Shown here: positions 36,383-45,800 of the stretch, piece by piece | How positions within the stretch are numbered: position 1 is the first letter of the stretch | Layout: the number at the start of each line of letters is the position of its first letter | NCBI GenBank assembly: GCA_900618065.1 | Contig: UYIL01000003.1 | Location: 868,001-932,000, forward strand | Reading direction: 5' to 3' | Length of the DNA stretch: 64,000 nt | Origin: Streptococcus thermophilus | Lineage (GTDB): Bacteria; Actinomycetota; Actinomycetes; Mycobacteriales; Mycobacteriaceae | Notes under the pieces: generated by a model | Told to the model about the DNA's origin: nothing | What the model saw: only the letters and a program-made list of their open reading frames with translations | The model's database searches: none | Translations under genes and position numbers: made by a program

Positions 36383-37462
36383 ATGCTGGATGCCACCGAC
36401 CTCCCGATCGCCTTGGAGAACACTCGCCTACGCCCTCTCTCCGAACTGGACGCAGACGCGTATGCAGCAGGCACAAAAGACGAAGCTGTGCGGCGCTTCG
36501 CTCACCTGCCTGAACCTGATTACACCCCGGAGTCCGTGCGACGGATGATCTGTGACGAGGCTGCGGCAGGCCTCTCGTCCGGCACGTTGGCAGTCCTCGC
36601 ACTTGCCGACGCCGAGACCGACCGGTTCGTGGGTTCCATGGTTCTCTTTGACGTTAGCTCCGAGGCTGCTGAGGTCGGGTTCTGGATTCATCCCGGTGCG
36701 CGAGGGGAAGGACATGCCCGTCGGGGCTTGGAGCTGGCATCACGCTTCGCGCGTAACAGTGGACTCCAAACCTTGAAGGCACGCACGCTTCCGGAAAACA
36801 AGGCCTCCCAGCACTGCTTGACGGCGGCGGGCTTTCGCGAGACTGGACAAGGAGTAGGAATCACGCCCGCAGGACAGCGCGAGGAGTTGTTCCATTACCG
36901 GCGTGATCTCGTGCCCGCATCCGAGTGGCCGTTGGTGACAGAACGGCTTCGACTCCGTCTGCATGAGACGGGCGATATCACATGGCTTCACGATTTGTAC
37001 TCACGACCTGACGTTGCTCGTTACCTGTTGGACGAACCATGGACTTTGGAAGTCACCCGCGACAAGCTCACGGAGCGGCTATTAAAAACTGACCTCGATG
37101 GTGAGGCTGCTGCGCTTGCGCTGGTTATCGAACATGAAGGCATCGCGATCGGGGACGTTGCACTATGGCTCACAGATCAGGAGCACCGCCAGGGCGAGAT
37201 CGGGTGGGTGCTGAACCCGGCGCACCGAGGACAAGGCTTCGCCAGTGAAGCCGTCCGCGCGGTACTTGCCCTCGGGTTTGATAGGTACCATCTCCACCGC
37301 ATCACCGCGCAGATGGATGCCCGCAACAGCGCCTCCGCGGCACTTGCTAACCGCGTTGGGTTCCGGCTCGAAGCGCATCACGTCCAGGACTGGTTCAGCA
37401 AGGGCGAATGGACCGACACCCTCATCTACGCGCGACTCGCCTCCGAGAACATGGGCCAATGA
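36383..37462 (+). CDS. Tandem GNAT acetyltransferase
   Basis: This 359-residue protein has two GNAT domains of the RimJ/RimL type. Domain one (1-170) has the acyl-CoA site AEVGFWIHPGARGEGHARRG; domain two (180-355) has GEIGWVLNPAHRGQGFASEA. Both start with the LRPL/LRLHE strand typical of RimJ-type enzymes. Such proteins acetylate amino groups of proteins, antibiotics or metabolites. The divergent TetR gene suggests inducible expression and possibly a resistance role, but nothing fixes the substrate. Confidence 0.83.
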   Translation: MLDATDLPIALENTRLRPLSELDADAYAAGTKDEAVRRFAHLPEPDYTPESVRRMICDEAAAGLSSGTLAVLALADAETDRFVGSMVLFDVSSEAAEVGFWIHPGARGEGHARRGLELASRFARNSGLQTLKARTLPENKASQHCLTAAGFRETGQGVGITPAGQREELFHYRRDLVPASEWPLVTERLRLRLHETGDITWLHDLYSRPDVARYLLDEPWTLEVTRDKLTERLLKTDLDGEAAALALVIEHEGIAIGDVALWLTDQEHRQGEIGWVLNPAHRGQGFASEAVRAVLALGFDRYHLHRITAQMDARNSASAALANRVGFRLEAHHVQDWFSKGEWTDTLIYARLASENMGQ

Positions 37463-37751
37463 GTGGACAGCACACGACTACCGGCTGCGCATCGACAAAG
37501 TCGCTTCAAAAGGAAAAACAACCCTGCGCTGGAGAGGTCAACTCAGACGCCTCTACATCGGCCGCAGATGGGGCGGAGAACCCATCGCAATCCTGTGCGT
37601 CGATAACCACGCAGACATCAACATCACCGCGACTGGGGAACATATCGCTAGCTACACACTGACCGACGACAAGATCTATTACAACCAAAAAGACAACGAA
37701 CTCAACCCCAACCGGGGCACTCCAAAAAGACGAAATCCCGAGACGCCATAG
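37460..37751 (+). pseudogene. C-terminal remnant of an IS481-type transposase
   Basis: In the frame beginning ENEWTAHDYRLRID the sequence reads RIDKVASKGKTTLRWRGQLR, then LYIGRRWGGEPIAILCVDNH and ATGEHIASYTLTDDKIYY. This matches the beta-rich C-terminal end common in actinobacterial IS481-family transposases. No catalytic DDE domain or initiation codon precedes it; the fragment starts at the stop of the acetyltransferase gene. No terminal repeat was found. It marks an old insertion next to the tRNA gene. Confidence 0.68.
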
Positions 37752-37777
37752 GAACGATGTCTCGAGACTTCACAACG

Positions 37778-37850
37778 CGCCCCTGGTAGGAATCGAACCT
37801 ACGACACCTTCTTTAGGAGAGAAGTGCTCTATCCACTGAGCTACAGAGGC
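37778..37850 (-). tRNA. tRNA-Arg (anticodon CCT)
   Basis: A complete cloverleaf on the minus strand. The acceptor GCCTCTG pairs with CAGGGGC, the D-arm contains AGCTCAGTGGATAGAGC, and the anticodon stem CTTCT/AGAAG has loop CTCCTAA, giving CCT. The T-arm is TAGGTTCGAATCCTA. CCA is not encoded. It reads the AGG codon. Confidence 0.93.
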
Positions 37851-37952
37851 AACGGAGTTCAAGGTTACCGCACGCTTTTCCGCGACCGATAATTGCAGGC
37901 GGGAAGGGTCGGGCCTTTGACGCGGGCGTGCCGCAGTGCTGAAATCGGAAGC

Positions 37953-38687
37953 ATGGAAGTTCGCGATCACCTCCGTCAGATTGAGCAGCAGGCCCAACTG
38001 TTGGTTGCGCCGAAATGGAGTGAGTCGCCTTCTGTTGTCGTCCCGGCTGTCGGGATCAGCACGGGCATCTACATGCTCGCAAATCTGCAGGGCAGGCCGA
38101 TGATGGGTTTAGTGGTGATAATGGCGTTCGTCGCAGTCATGCTCATCGCTCACTTTCAGCGACCATCCGCGACACGGGTATCTATGAAGCAAGACATCGA
38201 GCCCGATTCGTCCCTCAACTGGCAGTACCCGGTCGGATTCATGGCCGTGTTCTTCATCCTCTACGTCATGATTGACTTGATCCCAGATCCAGGGATGGGC
38301 ATCTCAATCGTGCTCGCGATTGGTGCCGCCGCGCTCGCAATGGTGTGGATCTGGCTCGTTCTCAAAGACACGATTCCGCAGCCGATTACGCTCCTGACGG
38401 ATTCGCGTGGCGCGCCCGCGGATGCCGGACTCTCGCCCAAAGACCTTGAGATCTGCGCTGCGCTTATCGCCGCGGGCGCCACCGAGGGAGAGATCCGGCG
38501 TGAGATGCGTGCACCCGCACTCAATTCGCTTTTCGACGCCCCCATCAACCTCCACCCCCTCATCGACCGGGGCCACATAACCGTGTTTCACGAATACGGC
38601 GCTAAAGAGAACACTGATTGGATCACACTGACACGAGCGGGTGAGACTGCTGCCCGTAGTCAGGTTGCCGCATTGGGTGTGGTCTAA
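37953..38687 (+). CDS. Membrane protein with C-terminal winged-helix-like domain
   Basis: This 244-residue protein has four hydrophobic segments as two pairs (about residues 27-42/50-65 and 92-110/118-138). A soluble domain of about 100 residues follows, with SPKDLEICAALIAAGATEGE and LIDRGHITVFHEYGAKENTD. The latter looks like a winged helix-turn-helix with a beta hairpin (WITLTRAGETAAR). No family is recognised. The ATG at 37953 follows GGAAGC. The stop lies at the edge of a dispersed repeat. Confidence 0.66.
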   Translation: MEVRDHLRQIEQQAQLLVAPKWSESPSVVVPAVGISTGIYMLANLQGRPMMGLVVIMAFVAVMLIAHFQRPSATRVSMKQDIEPDSSLNWQYPVGFMAVFFILYVMIDLIPDPGMGISIVLAIGAAALAMVWIWLVLKDTIPQPITLLTDSRGAPADAGLSPKDLEICAALIAAGATEGEIRREMRAPALNSLFDAPINLHPLIDRGHITVFHEYGAKENTDWITLTRAGETAARSQVAALGVV

Positions 38688-38761
38688 GATCTCGATTACA
38701 TTCCCCGACCTGCCCTGACGCAAAACCGCAGCTCGCGGCTGGGCCGATGCAATCGAGATCT
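38687..38761. repeat. Dispersed palindromic element, diverged copy C (75 bp)
   Basis: The element starts AGATCTCGATTACAT and ends ATGCAATCGAGATCT, nearly perfect inverted ends of 15 bp. The interior is 10 bp shorter than in the other copies but keeps GACCTG and AAAACC. It lies between convergent genes. Confidence 0.7.
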
Positions 38762-38782
38762 TCGCTGCGCGGCAACCGGTGG

Positions 38783-39076
38783 TTACTGCAGCTCCACAAG
38801 CTTGTCCAGCACCGCATCCGCCGACGGGTTCGTGGCGTGCGTGCCGTCGGAGTACAGCACGGTCGGCACGATCCGGTTGCCGCCGTTGACGGACTCGACC
38901 CATGCGGAGGCGTCCTCGTTACCGGGGAATTCGACGTCCACGACCTCATGGGGGACATCGGCCTTGCGCAGGTCAGCAATGAGCTTCACGCAGAACGGGC
39001 ACCACGAGGTGGCGAAGACGGTGATCGGCTCGGTGGTCTCCGGGGTGGAAACGGAGCCGGCGGGAGAATCAGCCAC
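38783..39076 (-). CDS. Mycoredoxin/glutaredoxin-like protein
   Basis: This 97-residue thioredoxin-fold protein has the active site SWCPFC and the cis-Pro region GGNRIVPTVLYSDG. It belongs with the actinobacterial mycoredoxins that reduce mycothiol mixed disulfides. The GTG at 39076 with AAAGGACT upstream is used; a longer frame adds a basic leader. It lies 2 nt from the dihydrofolate reductase stop and is probably the last gene of the cysQ-thyA-dfrA unit. Confidence 0.85.
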   Translation of the reverse strand: MADSPAGSVSTPETTEPITVFATSWCPFCVKLIADLRKADVPHEVVDVEFPGNEDASAWVESVNGGNRIVPTVLYSDGTHATNPSADAVLDKLVELQ

Positions 39077-39078
39077 GG

Positions 39079-39600
39079 TCAGTCCTTTCGTTCGAAGCGT
39101 TGAAAGCGGTAGCGCAGCGGAGCAGACGTTCCATCGCCGAGAGCGAGGTGGCCGCGTTCGGAGGTCATCCACTCAGTCTCGCTGACCAGGTCAAAGTCGA
39201 TGTTCACGTGCGGGGCGAGGACGGCGCTGGGGCCGAGGAGGGGGGTCAAGGAGACGTCGATAAGCGTGCGCTCAATGATGTCGACCTCGTCGAGAGTGGC
39301 TTCATAGAGTTGCGCGCCACCGATGATCCACGCGCTCATGCCGCTGGTGAACTCGGGCAGGTCCTGGGAGACGAACGCTCCCTTCGACCACGTGCCGGGC
39401 TCGCGGGAGGAAATAATGTGGTTCGCGCGGCACGGCAGGGGAGTGACCGGCAGCGACTCCCACGTGCGGCGGCCCATGATGACGGGGTGACCGAGCGTGG
39501 TTTCCTTGAAGTGCTTCAGATCCTCGGGGAGGTACCAGGGCATACCGTGGCCGTCGCCGATGACTCCATCGACGGACTGCGCCCAGATCGCGCCGATCAT
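39079..39600 (-). CDS. folA: Dihydrofolate reductase
   Basis: This 173-residue enzyme makes tetrahydrofolate using NADPH. The substrate site is [20 protein letters not shown], including the catalytic acid in LPEDLKHFK. The cofactor site is [13 protein letters not shown], with [13 protein letters not shown] as the Gly-Gly motif. It overlaps the end of thyA by 4 bp, and pairing with thyA is the classic arrangement for recycling dihydrofolate. Confidence 0.93.
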   Translation of the reverse strand: MIGAIWAQSVDGVIGDGHGMPWYLPEDLKHFKETTLGHPVIMGRRTWESLPVTPLPCRANHIISSREPGTWSKGAFVSQDLPEFTSGMSAWIIGGAQLYEATLDEVDIIERTLIDVSLTPLLGPSAVLAPHVNIDFDLVSETEWMTSERGHLALGDGTSAPLRYRFQRFERKD

Positions 39601-40421
39601 ACGGATACCTGCGCGCTAATCGTCGGGTGCGGGTCGTATCCCTCGACGGCGATGTCCTCGAAGCCGTAGTCGAAGATCGAGTCCGCCTTGTTCAGCGTGA
39701 GCTGCGGGTACGGACGCGGCTCACGGGTCAGCTGCTCGCGAACCTGGTCTAAGTGGTTGCTGTAAATGTGGCAGTCACCGCCGGTCCAGACGAGCTCGCC
39801 AACATCCAGGCCCGCCTGCTGCGCGAACATGTGCGTCAGTAGCGAATACGACGCAATGTTGAACGGCACACCCAGGAACATGTCGGCGGAGCGCTGGTAG
39901 ACCTGCATGGACAACTTGCCGTCTGCCACATACAGCTGGAACAGCAGGTGGCACGGCATGAGCGCCATCTTGTCCAACTCCGCGACGTTCCACGCCGAGA
40001 CAAGGTTCCTGCGTGACGACGGATCCTCCCGCAACAGATCGAGCGCATTCTGGATTTGGTCGATGTGCCGGCCGTCCGGCGTAGGCCAGGAACGCCACTG
40101 CACACCGTAAACAGGACCGAGCTCGCCGGTGTCGTCGGCCCACTCGTTCCAGATGCGGATGTCGTTGTCCTGCAGCCACTTCACGTTCGAGTCGCCCTTG
40201 AGGAACCACAAAAGCTCGCCAACGACCCCCTTGAAGTACACTTTCTTCGTGGTCAGAAGGGGATACGAGTCGGCCAAGTCATAGCGGAGCTGCTTGCCGA
40301 AGACACTGATCGTGCCCGTGCCCGTCCGGTCTTCCTTCGCAGCTCCGGTGTCGAGGATCTCGCGGAGCAGATCCTCGTAGGGGGTGTTGATAGCGCTATT
40401 AGAGTTGAAAGAATCTGTCAC
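39597..40421 (-). CDS. thyA: Thymidylate synthase
   Basis: This 274-residue enzyme makes dTMP from dUMP with methylenetetrahydrofolate. Landmarks are [35 protein letters not shown], the catalytic Cys in [12 protein letters not shown], and [17 protein letters not shown]. The GTG at 40421 overlaps the cysQ stop by 4 bp; the longer frame to 40505 is inside cysQ and is not used. Confidence 0.94.
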   Translation of the reverse strand: MTDSFNSNSAINTPYEDLLREILDTGAAKEDRTGTGTISVFGKQLRYDLADSYPLLTTKKVYFKGVVGELLWFLKGDSNVKWLQDNDIRIWNEWADDTGELGPVYGVQWRSWPTPDGRHIDQIQNALDLLREDPSSRRNLVSAWNVAELDKMALMPCHLLFQLYVADGKLSMQVYQRSADMFLGVPFNIASYSLLTHMFAQQAGLDVGELVWTGGDCHIYSNHLDQVREQLTREPRPYPQLTLNKADSIFDYGFEDIAVEGYDPHPTISAQVSV

Positions 40422-41191
40422 TTTGCAATGCCCTCGTAACTGCCATTCTCTTCGAGGTAAGTGGCGGCGTGGGAGAGAATATCGTCGGCAAGCTCGGGGC
40501 GGCAAATGAGCAAGTCCGGAATGTAGGTGTCTTCGTTGTTGAAGCGGATCTCGGAGCCGTCGAGACGCGACGCGTGCAGGCCCGCCGCCTTAGCGACACC
40601 CACCGGGGCCGCCTGGTCCCACTCGTACTGGCCGCCGGCGTGAATGTAGGCATCATAATCGCCGAGCAGCACGTGCATGGCCTTCGCGCCAGCCGAACCG
40701 ATGCCCTCAGCGTCAAAACCGAGCTTGTCCGCGATGAAGCGAGCAACAGCCGGCGGGCGGTTGTGAGACAGCGCGATCTTGCGGGCCAGCGGGCCGGCAA
40801 CGTGGCGGACATCAGAAGACTTGAACACGACACCGAGGTCCGGCAGGCCAACGGCTGCGTGAGTGGGCAGTCCATCTTCTACGAGGGCAATGTGCACTGC
40901 CCAGTCCTGGCGGCCGGTTGCGAACTCTTTCGTACCGTCGAGCGGATCAACGATCCACACACGGTTGTTCTCCAAGCGGGACAGGTCATCCACTGCCTCC
41001 TCGGACAAGAACCCATCATCAGGGCGGTGCTGCTCTAGAACGCGGGCAATCCAGTTTTGAGCAAGGTCATCACCAGCCTCCCCGAGCTCGCGGCCGCGCA
41101 ACAGCCCGACACCGCGGATGCCTTTGAGGATTTCGCCGGTGCCAAGAGCAATCAGGTTGGTCAACCGTGAGTCCGAGTAGGTAGCCGTCAT
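40418..41191 (-). CDS. cysQ: 3'(2'),5'-bisphosphate nucleotidase CysQ
   Basis: This 257-residue member of the inositol-monophosphatase superfamily removes the 3'-phosphate from PAP made in sulfate assimilation. Metal-binding motifs are FLSEEAVDD and [13 protein letters not shown], with a second Asp in [16 protein letters not shown]. It is the first gene of a four-gene minus-strand unit (cysQ-thyA-folA-mycoredoxin). The upstream gap to the AlbA_2 gene contains a direct repeat. Confidence 0.88.
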   Translation of the reverse strand: MTATYSDSRLTNLIALGTGEILKGIRGVGLLRGRELGEAGDDLAQNWIARVLEQHRPDDGFLSEEAVDDLSRLENNRVWIVDPLDGTKEFATGRQDWAVHIALVEDGLPTHAAVGLPDLGVVFKSSDVRHVAGPLARKIALSHNRPPAVARFIADKLGFDAEGIGSAGAKAMHVLLGDYDAYIHAGGQYEWDQAAPVGVAKAAGLHASRLDGSEIRFNNEDTYIPDLLICRPELADDILSHAATYLEENGSYEGIAK

Positions 41192-41258
41192 GGTTCAAAC
41201 CATACCGCTATACCGCCAGTGCGCGCGCGCCGTGCCGGATCGTGGTAGCCGGGGAACT

Positions 41259-41322
41259 TAACACTCAACTTCACACTTATCTTCGCACAAGTGTTATGTA
41301 GTGTTATGTTGAGTGTGAAGTT
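41259..41322. repeat. 46-bp direct repeat (left) with inverted repeat, before the AlbA_2 gene
   Basis: Positions 41259-41304 match 42784-42829 at 42 of 46 bases. Inside lies an 11-bp inverted repeat (AACTTCACACT 41267-41277 and AGTGTGAAGTT 41312-41322). TATGTT at 41305-41310 could be the -10 of the gene that follows. Confidence 0.85.
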
Positions 41323-41334
41323 GGAGAGTCTGAG

Positions 41335-42786
41335 GTGGTTTCCGTGAATAAGGACGAGGTAGAAGCGCTCATTGCAGATCTGCGCGTGATCGGGGCGGAA
41401 GGCCAAGCCGTCGAAATCAAGAGTGGGGTGGGCAAAAACATTCGTGAGACGCTCAGCGCATTCTCTAACTCTGGCAACGGGATCCTTATTGTGGGTTTGA
41501 GTGAGGCTGACGGTTTTCAGCCAGTCGTGAGTTTTGATCCCGTCAAGGAGCGCGACGCGCTCGTGTCGCGTTGCGACGAACTCACGCCTCCGGTCCGTCC
41601 GGATATTGACATACACCACATTGATGATGTGCCTGTTCTCGTCGCTGAGATCTCAGAACTGAACCGCGAGGATAAACCCTGTTACGTCACAAGTCAGGGG
41701 CGGTACAACGGATCCTACATCCGCTCAGGTGACAGCGAGAGACGGCTGAGCAAGTACGAGGTCGACCGGCTTCTTGAGGAAGAGGTTCCACCAAAGTGGG
41801 ATGAACAGCCAGTCGCTGAAGCGTTTGTAGACGATTTGTCGGAGCCCGCATTGGCAGGTTTTCTCAAAGTGCAGAGAAAGCAGCGCCCGAAGACATTTGC
41901 CGATGGGGAAGAAAAGGCACTTCGGCGACTCAAAATTCTCGATGGGGACCATCCCACGCTCGCATCTTTGCTCACCATGGGGGATTATCCGCAACAATTC
42001 TTTCCCCGCCTCACTGTGACCTTCGGCTTGTTCCCCGGAACAGGTAAGGGCGATGTCACAACCGGAGCGCGGTTGCTGGATAGTGCTACATTCGCCGGAA
42101 CAATTCCGGAACTCGTCGAAGCTGGTGTGGCAGCCGTCGAGAAGAATATGCGAACTGCAAGCGTGATTGGGGAGGTCTACCGCACCGATGTGCCCGATTA
42201 TCCGCTGGTGGCTGTGAGGGAAGCGCTGGTGAACGCCCTTATGCACCGCGATTACTCCCCAAGTGCGCAGGGGGGTCAGGTGCAAATCAATATGTTCGTG
42301 GACCGGTTGGAGATTACGAGTCCTGGTGGGCTTTACGGCGGTGTGACCGTGGAGAATCTCGGGGACGCAGGCGTTAGTTCATCTCGTAACCAAAGGCTGG
42401 CGTCTTTCCTTGAAGATCTGACTTTCGACGGTGGTGGCCCGGTTGCGGAAAACCGCGGTTCAGGCATTGCAACGATGAACCGAGCGCTGCAGGAAGCACT
42501 AATGGCGCCACCAGAGTTCATCAACAGGATCACTGATTTCACAGTGATCTTCAGGAAGCGACGCGTGGCACCCCACGAACGCCACGTCACCGCTTCGGAT
42601 AGAGTGCGCGACCTGTTTACTCAGAGGGAATCGTGGTCAACGGCGGAGCTGGTCGCCGAAACAGGCTTGAGCCGTAGCGCGGTCACTGGTGCTGTTAAGC
42701 AGCTCATCAACTCCGGCACTGTTAAAGCTACTGAGCCGGTCCGCTCGCCACGTCAGCGCTACCGGCTGTCCCGGCGGTCGACATAA
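41335..42786 (+). CDS. AlbA_2 (Schlafen-type) / GHKL ATPase-like / winged-helix protein
   Basis: This 483-residue protein has an AlbA_2 domain (about 20-135: EGQAVEIKSGVGKNIRETLS, AFSNSGNGILIVGLSEADG). A GHKL-type region follows (about 280-400) with N-box EALVNALMHRDYSP and glycine segments DRLEITSPGGLYGG and ENRGSGIATMN. It ends in a winged helix-turn-helix (430-483: STAELVAETGLSRSAVTGAV). Such proteins are usually annotated as ATP-binding transcriptional regulators; some relatives are linked to phage defence. GGAG lies 8 nt before the GTG. The gene is bounded by matching repeats and separates cysQ from lhr. The natural role is unknown. Confidence 0.8.
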   Translation: MVSVNKDEVEALIADLRVIGAEGQAVEIKSGVGKNIRETLSAFSNSGNGILIVGLSEADGFQPVVSFDPVKERDALVSRCDELTPPVRPDIDIHHIDDVPVLVAEISELNREDKPCYVTSQGRYNGSYIRSGDSERRLSKYEVDRLLEEEVPPKWDEQPVAEAFVDDLSEPALAGFLKVQRKQRPKTFADGEEKALRRLKILDGDHPTLASLLTMGDYPQQFFPRLTVTFGLFPGTGKGDVTTGARLLDSATFAGTIPELVEAGVAAVEKNMRTASVIGEVYRTDVPDYPLVAVREALVNALMHRDYSPSAQGGQVQINMFVDRLEITSPGGLYGGVTVENLGDAGVSSSRNQRLASFLEDLTFDGGGPVAENRGSGIATMNRALQEALMAPPEFINRITDFTVIFRKRRVAPHERHVTASDRVRDLFTQRESWSTAELVAETGLSRSAVTGAVKQLINSGTVKATEPVRSPRQRYRLSRRST

Positions 42787-42846
42787 CACTCAACTTCACA
42801 CTTAACTTCATACAGGTGTTATGTAGTGTGAAGTTAAGTGTGAAGT
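42784..42846. repeat. 46-bp direct repeat (right) with perfect 18-bp hairpin, before lhr
   Basis: This is the right copy of the direct repeat, starting in the stop codon of the AlbA_2 gene. It contains a perfect 18-bp inverted repeat: 42793-42810 (ACTTCACACTTAACTTCA) and 42829-42846, loop 18 nt. The right arm covers the position of the -35 of lhr. Confidence 0.88.
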
Positions 42847-42856
42847 GCTGCCGGGC

Positions 42857-42862
42857 TAAGGT
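42857..42862 (+). promoter_or_regulatory. -10 element of lhr
   Basis: TAAGGT lies 6 nt before the ATG at 42869 and no ribosome binding site is present, so a leaderless lhr transcript is likely. The -35 would fall in the hairpin arm at 42829-42846. Confidence 0.45.
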
Positions 42863-42868
42863 AATCCC

Positions 42869-45800
42869 ATGCCCGCGAACGTCCTCGACCGTTTCCACCC
42901 CCAGGTAGCAACCTGGTTCGAAGAGGTCTTCGCCGCACCGACGGCGGTCCAGGACCAGGCGTGGCGGTCGATCTCGGAAGGGGAGAACACTCTGGTTGTC
43001 GCCCCAACCGGCTCGGGTAAGACACTGGCGGCCTTTCTGTGGTCTCTTAACCAGATGGTGAACCGCGCCGGGCAGCAGTCGCTCCACTTCGCCGATAACG
43101 CCGCTTTGCAGCGCAGCACTGAGGGAACCCGCGAGGGTGTGCGCGTCCTCTATATCTCCCCGCTGAAGGCGCTCGGCGTGGACGTGGAAAACAACCTCCG
43201 CGCCCCGCTCACCGGTATCGCTCGCGTAGCGCAGCGAATGGGCCTGGACATGCCGGACGTTTCCGTCGCGGTGCGCTCGGGGGATACTCCGCAGTCTGAA
43301 CGCAACCGGCAGGCCCGCAAACCGCCGGACATCCTCATCACCACCCCGGAGAGCCTGTATTTGATGCTCACCAGCAAATCGGCGGGGATTCTGAAAACCG
43401 TCGATACCGTGATCATCGACGAAATCCACGCCCTGGCAGGCACGAAACGCGGTGTCCACTTGGCGCTGTCGCTGGAACGCCTGCGCCGCCTCGCCGGGAA
43501 CTTCCAGCGCATCGGCCTGTCTGCGACGGTCCGCCCGCTCGATGCGGTGGCGAACTTCCTCGGTGAGCGCACCACCATCGTCAACCCGCCGGCGGAGAAG
43601 AAGTGGAAGCTCGACGTGCACGTGCCCGTCGAGGACATGAGCGATCTTCCGGTGCCCGAAGAGGGATCCCCGATCGGGGACGCGGTTATCGATGTCACTC
43701 CGACAGCCGAAGATGTCATTGACTTCGATCTCGCCCCGCCGCCAACTCCGGGCCAATCCTCGATCTGGCCGCACATCGAGGCGCAACTCTACCGCGAGAT
43801 CATGGCGCACCGCTCCACAATCGTGTTCGTCAACGCTCGCCGAACCGCGGAGCGGCTCACCAGCCGCCTCAACGAGATCTGGGCGGCGGAGCACGACCCG
43901 GAGTCCCTCAGCCCGGAACTGCGGCGCCCACCAGCGCAGCTGATGAAGGCGACCGACGTGGCAGGCAAAGCCGCGCCTGTGATCGCCCGCGCCCACCACG
44001 GTTCCGTGTCCAAAGAGGAGCGCGTGACCACCGAAACCGCCTTGAAGGAGGGAACGCTCAAGGCTGTGGTGTCCACCAGCTCGTTGGAGCTCGGCATCGA
44101 CATGGGCGCGGTGGATCTGGTCGTGCAGGTCGAATCGCCGCCCAGCGTTGCCTCCGGTTTGCAGCGCGTTGGCCGCGCCGGGCACTCCGTCGGTGCCGTG
44201 TCAGAGGGATCGTTCTACCCAAAGCACCGCTCCGACCTCGTCCAAACGGCTGTCACTGTCCCACGCATGCGTGAAGGCCTCATCGAGGAGCTGCACACCC
44301 CGAAAAGCCCGCTCGACGTTCTCGCTCAGCAGACTGTCGCGGCTGTCGCGGTGGAGGACCTCGAGGTCGACGACTGGTACGAGACCGTCACCCGCGCCTG
44401 GCCCTACCGCGACTTGGCCCGCGAAGTCTTCGACGCTGTCATTGACCTCGTCGTCGGGGTCTACCCCTCCACCGACTTTGCGGAGCTGCGCCCCCGCGCG
44501 ATTCTCGACGGCACCACCCTCAAAGCCCGCCCCGGCGCGCAGCGCGTTGCCGTCACCAACGCCGGCACGATCCCGGACCGAGGAATGTTTGGAGTGTTCC
44601 TGATCGGCACGGACGCCGACGGAGGAGCACCCCGCCGAGTAGGGGAACTCGACGAGGAGATGGTCTACGAGTCCCGCGTCGGAGACGTGTTCACACTCGG
44701 CGCGTCCAGTTGGCGGATTGAGAACATCACGCGCGACCAGGTCCAGGTCAGCCCCGCGCCGGGCCACACCGGCCGCCTGCCGTTTTGGTCCGGCGACAGT
44801 CTGGGTCGGCCGTATGAATTGGGTCTTGCGCTTGGCGCCTTCAGGCGCCAAGCGAAGGGAACACCTGAAGAGATCGACCCGAGCCTGGATGCGTACGCTC
44901 GCGACAACCTCCTGAAATACCTCGACGAGCAGGAAGAAGCAACTGGCGTCGTGCCCGACGAGAAAACACTGGTCCTCGAACGCTTCACGGATGAGGTGGG
45001 GGACTGGCGGGTCGTGCTGCACACTCCGTTCGGCAAGGGGGTCAACGCCGCGTGGGCGTTGGCGACGGGGTGGCGCGTGGCGCAGGAGACCGGCATGGAT
45101 GCCCAGGCTGTCGCGGGTGATGACGGCATTGTGCTGCGCCTGCCGCAAGGGGAGAAAGAGCCGGACGCGTCAGTATTCGGTTTCGACGCAGACGAGATCG
45201 CGGACATCGTCACTGAGCAGGTGGGCAACTCAGCGCTCTTCGCCTCCCGTTTCCGCGAGTGCGCTGCCCGCGCGCTGCTTCTTCCGCGCCGCAATCCGGG
45301 CAAGCGCGCGCCTTTGTGGCAGCAGCGCCAACGCGCCGAGCAGCTTCTCGATGTCGCCCGCAACTACCCGTCCTTCCCGATCATCCTCGAGACAGTCCGC
45401 GAGTGTTTGCAGGATGTCTACGATTTGCCGGCGCTGCAGGACGTGATGCGCCAGCTGGCTACCCGCCGCATCCGCGTCGCTGAGGTGACCACGGACCAGC
45501 CGAGCCCCTTCGCCTCGTCGTTGCTGTTCAACTACACCGGCGCGTTCATGTACGAAGGCGACACCCCGCTGGCGGAAAAGCGCGCCGCGGCCCTCTCGCT
45601 CGACCCGTTGCTGCTAGCTAAATTGCTGGGCACCGTGGAGCTAAGAGAGCTTCTCGACGCTGATGTGATCGCAGAGGTCGATGCCTCCCTTCGTCGCGTC
45701 GGCAAGGCGGACACCTCCGAGCAGTTCGCGGACACGCTGCGGATCGTGGGCCCCATCCCTCTGGATGAATTGACCACTTATACCTCGGTTCCTTTGTCAG

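Noticed and set aside
42728..44185. 485-codon open frame on the minus strand
   Set aside because: It is antisense to the 5' part of lhr and runs across the repeat; no protein family signature.
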